A stretch of 64,000 nucleotides of DNA, taken from NCBI GenBank assembly GCA_052170315.1, contig JBQNAT010000001.1, positions 148,406 to 212,405 of the forward strand. Reading direction: 5' to 3'. This document shows, one piece after another, positions 32,256-40,892 of the stretch (position 1 is its first letter; each line of letters begins with the position of its first letter). This DNA is from UBA9732 sp052170315 (lineage in GTDB: Bacteria > Spirochaetota > Spirochaetia > Sphaerochaetales > Sphaerochaetaceae). Position numbers and translations under genes: made by a program. The notes beneath the pieces were generated by a model that was not told the origin of the DNA, did no database searches, and worked only from the letters and a program-made list of their open reading frames with translations.

Positions 32256-33542
32256 TTAAATAATTTCGATGTCCCCGGCGGAAAGAACCTTTATCTGATA
32301 AGAGCCCGCGAAGAAGTCAACAACACCTCTGACATTAAGGGTTTTACCCCTGTAAACATCTTCAGTGATTATTTTCCTGTTTTCGTCCGTCAGGACAGCA
32401 GTCCTGACAACAACTTCGCAGCCGTCGGATTCACAGATAAGGGTCATAGCGCCGAAGGACGAACTTGTCTTATCAACCGTTGTTTGAATTTCCCTGACCT
32501 TGAGATTGCGCATTTCAACAGAAGTATCCAGCGCAAGATAGCCGTAGTCGAATTCCCTTTCGCCGTCATCTGTTTCCATGGTTACCTTGCCATGTGTAAG
32601 GGTCGCGGCATCCGTAAGCTTATAGGAAGCCTTATGCCCGTCGCTTTTTTTCTGTATATTGCCCGGGTCCTTAGGTTTCATCTGCCTGTAGGAAAGCCCT
32701 GAAACCTGATAGACCCCGCCCGCCTCGTAATACTGGACGGTACCCACTATTCTTGAGCGGTTTCCCACTGAAAGGATATCAAGCCCCTTCCCCGGCAGGT
32801 TGTAGCCGTAATAGACGGAAATCCCGTAGTACAGTCCCGAATCGGCATCATAATCTTCAATATAGACGCTGGAACCGTCGTTCATGGTTATCACGCCTTC
32901 AAAGGCCACCTTAATGCCGCTGTATCTGCTCACGTTGCATCTAAGCTCTTTAAGCGTCATCTCAACGGCATTGCCGTAGTAAAAATCGGGGTCCTTCCGG
33001 CCTGAATATATATTAAGCTTCTGCTCCTTCGCGTAGTTCAGGGCAGCCATGGCCACTTTACCGTAACGGTTATTTGCCGTAGACGATGCGACGGCAAGAC
33101 CGTTCTGCAGTATCTCGATATTCAGATTGCGGTAATCTTCATTATCGCCTGTCCGGTACCAGACCCACACCAGATACCGTCCGCCGGTTGAATCAAGATT
33201 CCACTTGCCGTCGTCGGATTCGATTATTATCGACGTAGCCTTTGAAAGCCTCTCTCTGGTAAAGGCCGAGGCCTTCTTGCCGTATTCCTCTATCTTGCCC
33301 GTTGTCTCCGGAGTGTTCACGGCAATATATCTTGCCTTCAGTACCCCGGTTTCAACAAGTGAAGCCGGCACGTTGAAATGGGTGGTATCCCCGTCAACAA
33401 AAGTCTTGACCGTAACAGCCTGCTTCACGGTTTCAGAGCTCATTTTAAGCCTTACCTCGGAAGCGAAGTCCCTTGAGTCAGCGGCAAATGCCGACAGGAT
33501 AAAAGACAGAAGCACCGCGCCCGTAATCAGGAATCTGCGCAT
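32256..33542 (-). CDS. Secreted staphylococcal-nuclease-like protein with OB-fold tail
   Basis: About 428 residues. Signal peptide 1-20 (ending SAFA). A thermonuclease (SNase) domain at 40-190 has VDGDTTHF (D50, D52), RYIAVNTPE (R71, N76, E79) and GRYLVWVW (R122). The last 230 residues hold two OB-fold-like units, ending YRGKTLNVRGVVDFFAGSYQI. The metal-ligand Asp of the classical RLxxxDTPE motif is Asn here, so activity may be altered. It probably cuts DNA/RNA outside the cytoplasmic membrane. The ATG at 33542 lies 9 bases after the binding-protein stop with AAGG upstream; an earlier ATG at 33569 overlaps that gene and is less likely. Confidence 0.85.
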   Translation of the reverse strand: MRRFLITGAVLLSFILSAFAADSRDFASEVRLKMSSETVKQAVTVKTFVDGDTTHFNVPASLVETGVLKARYIAVNTPETTGKIEEYGKKASAFTRERLSKATSIIIESDDGKWNLDSTGGRYLVWVWYRTGDNEDYRNLNIEILQNGLAVASSTANNRYGKVAMAALNYAKEQKLNIYSGRKDPDFYYGNAVEMTLKELRCNVSRYSGIKVAFEGVITMNDGSSVYIEDYDADSGLYYGISVYYGYNLPGKGLDILSVGNRSRIVGTVQYYEAGGVYQVSGLSYRQMKPKDPGNIQKKSDGHKASYKLTDAATLTHGKVTMETDDGEREFDYGYLALDTSVEMRNLKVREIQTTVDKTSSSFGAMTLICESDGCEVVVRTAVLTDENRKIITEDVYRGKTLNVRGVVDFFAGSYQIKVLSAGDIEII

Positions 33543-33550
33543 AAACGGCC

Positions 33551-34975
33551 TTAGTTGCTGTATTCGCACTCGTCAATGGCGTCCTGGAAAGCGGCCTCAA
33601 TATCCTTATCGGTATTAAGGGTAAGGCACTTCGCAAGAAGGGCTCCGACCTGGTCTCTGGCAGTTGAAGAGCCGTTGAAAGCAGGTGACGTATAGTATGC
33701 ATCTTCCTGTGAAAGACATACGGAAGCGGAAAGAGCCGTAATGTACTTGCCGCCGTCCGCGCTTGCAAGGAATTCCGAGTAAACTTCATTGTCCGCTACG
33801 GATTTTATTACAGGAACATAACCCGAAGCGATTGAGAATGCGGCCTGGAATTCCGCCGTAGTTGTCAGATACTTTACAAAAAGCCAGGAAGCTACGACCT
33901 GAATCGGATTTGACTTGTCGAAAATGCAGAGGCTTGGTCCCTGTGAGATAACCTTTCTGTTTGTCGCTGAAACCTGAGGAATTGTAGCAATGCCCACTTC
34001 AAACGGATATGTTCCGTCTGCGCCTGCGGCAGGTCTCTGGTATGTTGCGCCTGCTGACGAGCCTATGGACATGTAGCTTGTAACGCCCGAAGTTGAGGTG
34101 AACAGACCTGATGTGTATGCGCCGTAAAGTTTCTGTGTTGTAAGATAACCCTTCTTGTACCAGTCTCTGAACATCTTGATGAAGGCAATGTTCTGCTCGT
34201 TGTTGAACAGATAGTGGTCTCCTGTCGCGCTTGTGTAAGGGCTGTTGTACTGCTCGCACATTGTGATGAACCAGTTGGCCTCGGAGTCATATCCAAGCGG
34301 AATTGAATTCGGGTCAATTGCCTTTATCTTTGCGCAGACTTCTTCCATCTCCGCCCATGTTGTGGGAATCGTAAGTCCGTTCCTGTCAAAGAAGGTCTTG
34401 TTGTAGTAAAGAACTTCTGTTGACTTTGAAAGCGGCATTGTGTACATAAGGCCATCGCCGAACTGCTTTCCTTCATTGTAGTAGCCTTCAATGAAGTCAG
34501 CTTTCTGCTCTTCAGTAAGACCCAGAATTTCGGTTGTTCCGTCAGCCCTTGTTATGACTTCCTTGCTGTTGATAAGGTTGTCAAGGGTCGCAACGGCACC
34601 AGCCATGTTGTAAAGGGCAACGTGGTCAGGATAGCAGTAAGCAATATTGGGCTGGCTGCCTACAAATATCTGTGTGCTTATCTGGTCTCTTACATCAGCA
34701 TAAGAACCGATTGTTTCCCCTGTCACATGGATATTAGGATAAAGCTCGTTGAACTGGGCAATGTACTCCTTAAGCACAGTACTCAGGTTCGTTCCCATTG
34801 TATGATAGAAAGTGATGGAAACATCGCTTCCGTCATAGCCGCCTGCCGGCACCTGAAATGCTTCGGCTACGTTTCCGCCTGCTGCCCTGGAAGCGGTCTC
34901 ACCGGCTCCGGCGCAGAAAACCATTGGCAATGCTCCGAATAGAAGCAATGCGACAAGAAGAGTTTTTTTCTTCAT
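33551..34975 (-). CDS. Ugp/Msm-type ABC importer solute-binding protein
   Basis: A family 1 extracellular solute-binding protein of about 474 residues. It starts MKKKTLLVALLLFGALPMVFCAGAGE (signal peptide; the Cys could be a spirochaete-type lipidation site, though the lipobox is poor). The mature part has ITFYHTMGTNLSTVLKEYIAQFNELYPNI, GLMYTMPLSKSTEVLYYNKTFFD and IPTTWAEMEEV, typical of sugar or glycerol-phosphate binders. Start at 34975 because AAAGGAG precedes that ATG. The ligand is unknown. Its neighbours on the 3' side are a secreted nuclease-like and an OB-fold protein, so a nucleic acid breakdown product is one option; an oligosaccharide is the default. Confidence 0.9.
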   Translation of the reverse strand: MKKKTLLVALLLFGALPMVFCAGAGETASRAAGGNVAEAFQVPAGGYDGSDVSITFYHTMGTNLSTVLKEYIAQFNELYPNIHVTGETIGSYADVRDQISTQIFVGSQPNIAYCYPDHVALYNMAGAVATLDNLINSKEVITRADGTTEILGLTEEQKADFIEGYYNEGKQFGDGLMYTMPLSKSTEVLYYNKTFFDRNGLTIPTTWAEMEEVCAKIKAIDPNSIPLGYDSEANWFITMCEQYNSPYTSATGDHYLFNNEQNIAFIKMFRDWYKKGYLTTQKLYGAYTSGLFTSTSGVTSYMSIGSSAGATYQRPAAGADGTYPFEVGIATIPQVSATNRKVISQGPSLCIFDKSNPIQVVASWLFVKYLTTTAEFQAAFSIASGYVPVIKSVADNEVYSEFLASADGGKYITALSASVCLSQEDAYYTSPAFNGSSTARDQVGALLAKCLTLNTDKDIEAAFQDAIDECEYSN

Positions 34976-35084
34976 ATCTTTCTCCTTTTGAATTTCAAAA
35001 AATATGCAATTCAATGACAGGCCTCAGAGAACCTGCCGTAATAAATTATTTTACATCATGCGAGGCAAAACCGCCACACAAAAC

Positions 35085-35975
35085 TCAACCCTTTATGCCG
35101 CTTCTGCTCACACCCTTCATGATGTACTTGCGAAGGAACACAAACACAAGGAACAGAGGCGCCGAAACCATGGCCACGGCTGCCATCTGGACGGGATAGT
35201 TTACGTCTCCGGTAGTCTCCGTGAAAGCATTTCTGAGACCGTTGGTAATCATCCTGTGTTTCGCGTCGTTCGCAACAAGCCTTGGCCATATGTAGGAGTT
35301 CCAGGCTCCCATCATCTTCAGGATGGTTATGGAAATAAGGGTCGGAAGCGACAACGGTATCATCACCTTGCACAGGTACTTGAAATCGCTGGTGCCGTCC
35401 ACCTTTGCCGCAAGATAAAGCTCGTTAGGTATCTGCAGGAAGTTCTGCCTTAAAAGATAGATGTAAAAAACGCTGACCAGAAACGGCACTATCAGAACGG
35501 TGTACGTATTAGTCCATCCAAGGTTCGTAACCGTACTGTAGTTGGTAATGGTAAAAAGCTCTCCGGGAATCATCATCGTCGCAAGAAGGGCCGCAAAGAG
35601 AACATTCTTACCCTTGAATTCAAGCCGCGCGAAGGCAAAGGCTGAAAGGATGGTGATTACCAGCGACAGCAGAGTGGAAACTATTCCGACATACATCGTA
35701 TTCAGAAACAGCCTTCCAAGATTCGCGGTCTTGAAAGCGGATGCGTAGTTACTGAACATGACGGTCTTTGGGAAGAAGGTCGGGACGCTGAACCTGTATT
35801 CCGCAAGCGTCTTCAAGGACGAGTTTATCATCCAGTAAAAAGGAAACAGAACTATGATTCCCATAAGAATAAGGAAAGCATAGACAAATACCTTTACAAA
35901 AATTCCTATTACACGCTGCCGGGAGGCTTCTTTCCGCATGTTCTTTTCATGCATTGTAACAACAACTTCACTCAT
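35085..35975 (-). CDS. ABC importer permease, UgpE/MalG type
   Basis: A 296-residue permease with six membrane segments and the EAA loop ELYLAAKVDGTSDFKYLCKVMIPLSLPTL, characteristic of the CUT1 inner-membrane components (MalG/UgpE). It pairs with the UgpA-type permease just upstream (11 bases apart). The start has AAGGAGG upstream. It is the second membrane half of the importer. Confidence 0.93.
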   Translation of the reverse strand: MSEVVVTMHEKNMRKEASRQRVIGIFVKVFVYAFLILMGIIVLFPFYWMINSSLKTLAEYRFSVPTFFPKTVMFSNYASAFKTANLGRLFLNTMYVGIVSTLLSLVITILSAFAFARLEFKGKNVLFAALLATMMIPGELFTITNYSTVTNLGWTNTYTVLIVPFLVSVFYIYLLRQNFLQIPNELYLAAKVDGTSDFKYLCKVMIPLSLPTLISITILKMMGAWNSYIWPRLVANDAKHRMITNGLRNAFTETTGDVNYPVQMAAVAMVSAPLFLVFVFLRKYIMKGVSRSGIKG

Positions 35976-35986
35976 TTACGGCCTCC

Positions 35987-36946
35987 TTAATAATGAACGC
36001 TCTTCTTGCTTACGGAAAGCTGAATAAGCGTAACTACAAGAATGATGGCAAAGAGTATCAGCGCGGCCGCGCTTGCCCTTCCCTGGCTGTTGGAAGACAG
36101 GGAATCGTAAATGAAGCCTACCATGGTATTCAGCCTTTTGGCATCGTCCGCAGGCCCCATGGACTCGCCAAAGATACCTACAATGCTGGTATATTCCTTG
36201 AAGCCCCCTATGAAGCCGGTTATGACAACATAGGCAATCATAGGTGAAAGAAGAGGCACCGTTATTCTTGTGAATATCCTGCGCCTTGAGGTCCCGTCTA
36301 CCCTTGCCGCGTCATAGTATTGCTTGTTAACGCTCTGAAGTCCGCCAAGAAGAATCAGAATCTTGAACGGAAGAGCATTCCATACAATGTATATGACCAT
36401 AACCGTCATATTCGCGGTATAGGTGGAGCCGTAGTTTATCCAGTTCACCGCCTTGCCGCCGAAGAACTCTATAACGTTGTTTACTATGCCGGCCGTAACT
36501 ATAAGCTCGTTTTCCGTACCGTAGAAGCCGCCTACGATGTTGAACATTGCGGCAAAGACCATTCCTATTGCAATAGAGTTTGTTACATAAGGCAGGAAGA
36601 ATACTGTCTGCAGGAATTTCTGAAGCCACTTGATAGAATTAAGCGCGACGGAAATCAGAAGAGCAAGTATTGTGGAGATAGGCACCGTAAGGAAACACAG
36701 TATTATGGTGTTTCTCATGCATTGGATGAACTTCTTGTACTGCAGAACCTTTTTAAAGTTCCCGAAACCGAACCTGAAAGTAGTGCCGCCTACGGCTTTT
36801 AGGCCGCTGTAGTTTTCAAGGAAGGCCATGCGCAGCGTATTTATGATAGGCCATACAGTGAAAACCAGAAGGAGAAATATTGCCGGAGCAAGATATATCC
36901 AGGCTTTCCAGGGATGCCTGCTTTCGACCATGCTGTTGTTAGCCAT
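35987..36946 (-). CDS. ABC importer permease, UgpA/MalF type
   Basis: A 319-residue permease of the CUT1 class with PAIFLLLVFTVWPIINTLRMAF at the N-terminus, the conserved FFLPYVTNSIAIGMVFAAMF region and the EAA loop QYYDAARVDGTSRRRIFTRITVPLLSPM. It has six membrane segments. The ATG is one base after the ATPase stop codon and has GAGGGG upstream. Confidence 0.93.
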   Translation of the reverse strand: MANNSMVESRHPWKAWIYLAPAIFLLLVFTVWPIINTLRMAFLENYSGLKAVGGTTFRFGFGNFKKVLQYKKFIQCMRNTIILCFLTVPISTILALLISVALNSIKWLQKFLQTVFFLPYVTNSIAIGMVFAAMFNIVGGFYGTENELIVTAGIVNNVIEFFGGKAVNWINYGSTYTANMTVMVIYIVWNALPFKILILLGGLQSVNKQYYDAARVDGTSRRRIFTRITVPLLSPMIAYVVITGFIGGFKEYTSIVGIFGESMGPADDAKRLNTMVGFIYDSLSSNSQGRASAAALILFAIILVVTLIQLSVSKKSVHY

Positions 36947-36947
36947 C

Positions 36948-38048
36948 TTACATCCCCTCTGTGTATATTCTCTCTTCGGTATCCTTTTTGAAAAGGAAAA
37001 CCTTATTGGGCTTCAACGCGAAACGCACCGTTTCCGATTCATTGTCAACCGGATTGTCCGCATCTGTTATTGAGCGTATCAGCGGATTTTCAGATGCTTC
37101 GTTTGTGGAAACAATGCTTACATCACGTCCCATGACCTCTACATTTCTGAGTTTGCAGGTAAACGGGCCGTCATTTTTAAGGATGAAGCCTTCGGGTCTG
37201 ATACCTACATGAACATCTGCGTCCGCAGTGCCGGGAACATCAAGAACGGCGTCTTTGCCAATGTAAAGCTTTCCGCCGCGGACTTCGCCGCGGAACACAT
37301 TAATAGGAGGCGTGCCAAGGAATTTCGCAACAAACAGGTTGGCAGGGCTGTTGTAAACGTCCTGAGGCTTTCCTATCTGCTGGACAACGCCAAACTTCAT
37401 TACGACTATCATGTCGGAAATACTCATCGCCTCTTCCTGGTCGTGGGTAACAAAGACCGTTGTAATCTTCGTTTCCTTCTGTATCCTCTTTATCTCTTCA
37501 CGCGTCTGAAGCCTCAGTCTTGCGTCAAGGTTTGAAAGAGGCTCGTCAAGAAGAAGAACCCGGGGCATCTTAACCAGAGCTCTTGCGATTGCGACTCTCT
37601 GCTGCTGACCGCCCGAAAGCTCGCTTGGCTTTCTTTCCATAAGCTCGTCTATCTGGACTATCCCGGCTACGTCGTAAGCGCGCTTAAGCATCTCTTCCTT
37701 AGACAGCTTATCTTCGCCCCTGAGATTCTGAAGAGGAAACAGTATGTTCTGCTTGACCGTCATGTGAGGATACAGCGCATAGTTCTGGAAAACCAGACCC
37801 ACACCCCTGTTTTCCGGAGGAAGAAGCGTTACATCATCGTCCCCAAACAGGAGCTTCCCGCTTGTCGGCTTCTGAAGACCGCAAATCATGTACAGCGTAG
37901 TGCTTTTTCCGCAGCCGGAAGGACCAAGGAGCCCTACAAGCTTGCCGTCCGGGATTGTGAAGCTGAAGTTATTTACGGCAATGACCTCTTTGTCATTCCT
38001 GTTTCTGCCCGGGAAAACCTTTGTTAAATTCTGTAGCTCAACCTTCAT
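36948..38048 (-). CDS. CUT1 ABC importer ATPase, UgpC/MsmK type
   Basis: A 366-residue ATPase with Walker A GPSGCGKST, signature LSGGQQQRVAIARAL, Walker B VLLLDEPLSNLD, the H-loop TVFVTHDQEEAMS, and a C-terminal OB-type regulatory domain (VHVGIRPEGF). The first gene of the minus-strand importer operon (ATPase, two permeases, binding protein, nuclease-like, OB-repeat). ATPases of this type can serve several sugar importers. The start has AAAAGGG upstream. Confidence 0.94.
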   Translation of the reverse strand: MKVELQNLTKVFPGRNRNDKEVIAVNNFSFTIPDGKLVGLLGPSGCGKSTTLYMICGLQKPTSGKLLFGDDDVTLLPPENRGVGLVFQNYALYPHMTVKQNILFPLQNLRGEDKLSKEEMLKRAYDVAGIVQIDELMERKPSELSGGQQQRVAIARALVKMPRVLLLDEPLSNLDARLRLQTREEIKRIQKETKITTVFVTHDQEEAMSISDMIVVMKFGVVQQIGKPQDVYNSPANLFVAKFLGTPPINVFRGEVRGGKLYIGKDAVLDVPGTADADVHVGIRPEGFILKNDGPFTCKLRNVEVMGRDVSIVSTNEASENPLIRSITDADNPVDNESETVRFALKPNKVFLFKKDTEERIYTEGM

Positions 38049-38129
38049 ATAAATACCCTTTTCATAAAAGACTCTATTTTTTTTACCGGTTCAGTAATAA
38101 TACTCCATAAAACCGTTTTGCGCTTCAAT

Positions 38130-38912
38130 TTATTTATCAAATCTGAAATCACGGCTGTCAGCGGACTGTTTATAGTCAATCATCGCCTGTTCATCGCTGA
38201 AAATAAGCTGACTTGCAAGGTCAACAACCACGCAGTCCGAAAGCTTATCGTGTATAAGAGACCGTGTTTTTGTCGTAAAAAGCATAACAAGCTGTATGAT
38301 AAAAAGAATTAAAACAATGACAGGCCCAAGCAGCCCGGTACTCCCCGTTATCCCTATTGCACTGAAAATAATCATGATAATAACCAAAACGGGTATCATT
38401 GTTTCTATGACATATTTCCCGAAGAAAGTGCGTATGAACAGCGACACCTTTCCCAGCCTTACCCCGTTTGTCCTCATAACGCCAAGGCCGAATATCTTCT
38501 TGCCCGGGGTCTGTCCGTTTTTGAAAATAATTGGAAAAATGAACTCTATTATCATGAACGCGAGGAAAACGGAAAGAGAAACTATGGTAATAATCAGATA
38601 AACAATAGCGTTAAGCGCGCCAAGCATAGCGCTGTCACTGTTCATGGCCGCAAGGGCCGCGTTATAGTTTTCCCGCTCTTTTTCCGAAAGCGCCTCATAG
38701 TCCGCCTGTGTCAGTACACTGTCAAAATCCACGTTATATTCTTTTGAATAATAGGCTATCCCTTTTTCATACGCTTCATGACGGGAGTCGTAATTAAATA
38801 TAGCGGAAAGCGCGAAGGCAAAACCGGAAGCCAGGATAACGAGAAGAATTGCGTCTAGCAAAAAAGCCGAAGCCCTTTTAAGCAGGCTCCCTTTCTGAAG
38901 GTCGTAAATCAT
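38130..38912 (-). CDS. RDD family membrane protein
   Basis: A 260-residue membrane protein with the RDD signature at the first helix (LLKRASAFLLDAILLV, R-x5-D), four hydrophobic segments, the loop GQTPGKKIFGLGVMRTNG typical of the family, and the late SLIHDKLSDCVVV. RDD proteins have been linked to ion transport in some bacteria, but their role is mostly unknown. Residues 45-90 form an acidic soluble insert between helices 1 and 2. Monocistronic. No clear Shine-Dalgarno before ATG 38912. Confidence 0.85.
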   Translation of the reverse strand: MIYDLQKGSLLKRASAFLLDAILLVILASGFAFALSAIFNYDSRHEAYEKGIAYYSKEYNVDFDSVLTQADYEALSEKERENYNAALAAMNSDSAMLGALNAIVYLIITIVSLSVFLAFMIIEFIFPIIFKNGQTPGKKIFGLGVMRTNGVRLGKVSLFIRTFFGKYVIETMIPVLVIIMIIFSAIGITGSTGLLGPVIVLILFIIQLVMLFTTKTRSLIHDKLSDCVVVDLASQLIFSDEQAMIDYKQSADSRDFRFDK

Positions 38913-39006
38913 ATGAGCAACACATTAATACTATATCAAACAAAACCCTGTGGGCAATAATTATTGTAAATTTAATGAGACTGCCCCGACTGCATGGCCT
39001 GCACGG

Positions 39007-39035
39007 TTCAAACACATCATTTTTTGTGCTATCAT
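39007..39035 (+). promoter_or_regulatory. Leaderless-type promoter of butyrate kinase gene
   Basis: TTCAAA, 17 bases, TATCAT, preceded by TG one base upstream (extended -10). The box ends 9 bases before ATG 39045 and no Shine-Dalgarno is present. Confidence 0.55.
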
Positions 39036-39044
39036 CCCTTCACC

Positions 39045-40151
39045 ATGAACAGACTTCTCATAATCAACCCGGGCTCCACTTCAACCAAAATCAGCATATT
39101 TGACGGCCCGCGCCATGTTTTTACCGAAAGCGTCTTCCACGACGCGCCGGTTCTGCTTCGCTATCCCACAACCAACGACCAGATGCCTTTCCGCGCGCAG
39201 GTCATACGCGACATCCTTTCCCGACACGACATAGACATCTCTTCCGTCACAGTCTGGGTAGGCCGAGGCGGTTGCGCATGCTCGCAGCCTTCCGGAGTTA
39301 TGGAAATAAATAAATCGCTTGTGGATGATACAGCCTCGGACAAAGGAGGCAGCGACCATCCCGCAAAACTGGGAGTAATGCTTGCATATGAATTCTGCAC
39401 CCTTTACGGCGGAAAAATGTATACGGTAAATCCTACAAACGTAGACGAGCTTAGCCCATTTGCAAGGGTCACGGGAATTTCAGGATTATACAGGCGCGCG
39501 CAGACACATACCCTAAATCAGAAGGCAATAGCGAAAATTCATGCAGAAAGTATTGGGAGAAGCTATGATTCGTGCAGTTTCATAGTTTGTCACATAGACG
39601 GCGGCATAACCATAACAGCTCACAAAAACGGCAAAATGACAGACAGCACGGAAGGCGCGGGAGGCGACGGCCCGTTCTCTCCCACACGTCTGGGAAGCAT
39701 CCCCGTAATGGAAATAATAACATACCTTAAAAATCACACAGCGGAAGAGCTTAAGACCATGTGCTCACGCTCCGGAGGCTTTGTAAGCCATTTCGGAACT
39801 TCAAACGCTGAAACGGTTCACAGGCTTGTTGAAAAAAACGATGAAAAAGCGACATTAATCTGGAATTCCATGATTTATCAGATATGCAAATCCATAGGCG
39901 CGATGGCTGCAGTCCTTGAAGGCAAAGTGGACGCCATCCTTCTGACAGGCGGTCTTGTCCGCTATAATGACCTTGTGGAAAAAATCAAAAACCGCTGTTC
40001 CTGGATAGCGCCCATATCAGCCTACCCCGGAGAGGTTGAGCAGGAAGCCATGGCAAATGCCGTTTTGGATGTGCTTTCAGGGAAAGAAAAAGCCTTCCTC
40101 TATTCAGGGAAACCCGTATTTACAGGCTTCGCTTGGGATAATTTGGGATAA
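39045..40151 (+). CDS. buk: Butyrate kinase
   Basis: An acetokinase-family enzyme of about 368 residues beginning MNRLLIINPGSTSTKISIF, the phosphate-binding strand. It also has WVGRGGCACSQPSGVMEIN, FIVCHIDGGITITAHKNGKM, SVPTRLGSIP-like (FSPTRLGSIPVMEI) and ILLTGGLVRYNDL. These are Buk rather than acetate kinase motifs. It converts butyryl-phosphate and ADP to butyrate and ATP, or works on branched acyl-phosphates. No phosphotransbutyrylase is adjacent. An ATG 17 codons upstream (38994) lies before the promoter box and is rejected. Confidence 0.93.
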   Translation: MNRLLIINPGSTSTKISIFDGPRHVFTESVFHDAPVLLRYPTTNDQMPFRAQVIRDILSRHDIDISSVTVWVGRGGCACSQPSGVMEINKSLVDDTASDKGGSDHPAKLGVMLAYEFCTLYGGKMYTVNPTNVDELSPFARVTGISGLYRRAQTHTLNQKAIAKIHAESIGRSYDSCSFIVCHIDGGITITAHKNGKMTDSTEGAGGDGPFSPTRLGSIPVMEIITYLKNHTAEELKTMCSRSGGFVSHFGTSNAETVHRLVEKNDEKATLIWNSMIYQICKSIGAMAAVLEGKVDAILLTGGLVRYNDLVEKIKNRCSWIAPISAYPGEVEQEAMANAVLDVLSGKEKAFLYSGKPVFTGFAWDNLG

Positions 40152-40201
40152 GCAGTAACAGCTGTATACGGACTTTTCTCAATTTAAAAAAATTTTTACT
40201 G

Positions 40202-40235
40202 TTTTTGAAAAAATATTTTAAAATTTTTTCAAAAA
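40202..40235. repeat. AT-only inverted repeat between buk and the secreted-protein operon
   Basis: TTTTTGAAAAAAT and ATTTTTTCAAAAA are perfect 13-base arms around an 8-base AT centre. It could be a weak buk terminator or an AT-rich upstream element for the next promoter. Confidence 0.75.
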
Positions 40236-40240
40236 AGATC

Positions 40241-40269
40241 TTGATTACTCACCGCTGCATTATTATATT
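40241..40269 (+). promoter_or_regulatory. Promoter of the secreted-protein operon
   Basis: TTGATT, 17 bases, TATATT. It predicts a leader of about 50 bases before ATG 40329. Confidence 0.6.
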
Positions 40270-40328
40270 AAGCGCAGAATAAATTCTCCGACATAGAGAT
40301 ACTTCGTATGAAAAGGCGGATAGCGGAC

Positions 40329-40892
40329 ATGAGAAAGGCACTTTTTATAATTCTCACGGCAGTTGTATTTCTCTCATGCGCCTATGCGGATACGGGAACT
40401 ATACTTTTCAGGTTTAAAATAAATAAATTTGTAGCCGAAAACGCTACCTTGTTTTTTACGGATACAAGCAGAAATCCTATAAACACCTATACCATAGACT
40501 TCAGCAGGGGGCTTAACAGTCCGCAGGTTTATCTTGCGGTAGAAACAAACAGGGTAAATCCATACGCCTTAAAGGCAACTTTTTCGACAATGAAATATTC
40601 GGATAAACAGACAGACCCGTCCGCAACCCCTGATGCGTCCTTCTTCTGATATTACCATGCCAGAGTCTTTGACGTTGATACATACCCAATTGTATTTAAC
40701 AATTCAAATTACCTTGACGTAAACTTAACATCGGGAGCTTTTATCATATTTGACGGGGATAACAGTCCGAATGTAAGTACGGTTACAACATTTTACTACC
40801 CCATATCATTTTATTTTCCCCCTGAATACATGGATGACTACGGTATTGGGGCCTTCGAAGGGTCCATAAAGGTGGAGGTCGCGATAACATGA
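40329..40892 (+). pseudogene. Secreted protein interrupted by an in-frame TGA
   Basis: The frame encodes a signal peptide (MRKALFIILTAVVFLSCAYA) and a beta-rich mature part. It meets TGA at 40647-40649, then continues in the same frame for 80 codons (YYHARVFDVDTY...GSIKVEVAIT) to a TGA that overlaps the next ATG as ATGA. The coupling and unbroken downstream frame say that the gene originally ran through. A TGG-to-TGA change is the simplest cause; Trp is encoded by TGG in neighbours. The ATG at 40329 has GGCGGA upstream; an ATG at 40308 has no such site. No known family recognised. First of four secreted-protein genes in an AT-rich block. Confidence 0.75.

Noticed and set aside
40647..40649. 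TGA as selenocysteine or Trp codon
   Set aside because: No SECIS-like hairpin is seen directly after the TGA, the protein has no redox setting, and neighbours use TGG for Trp and TGA as stop.
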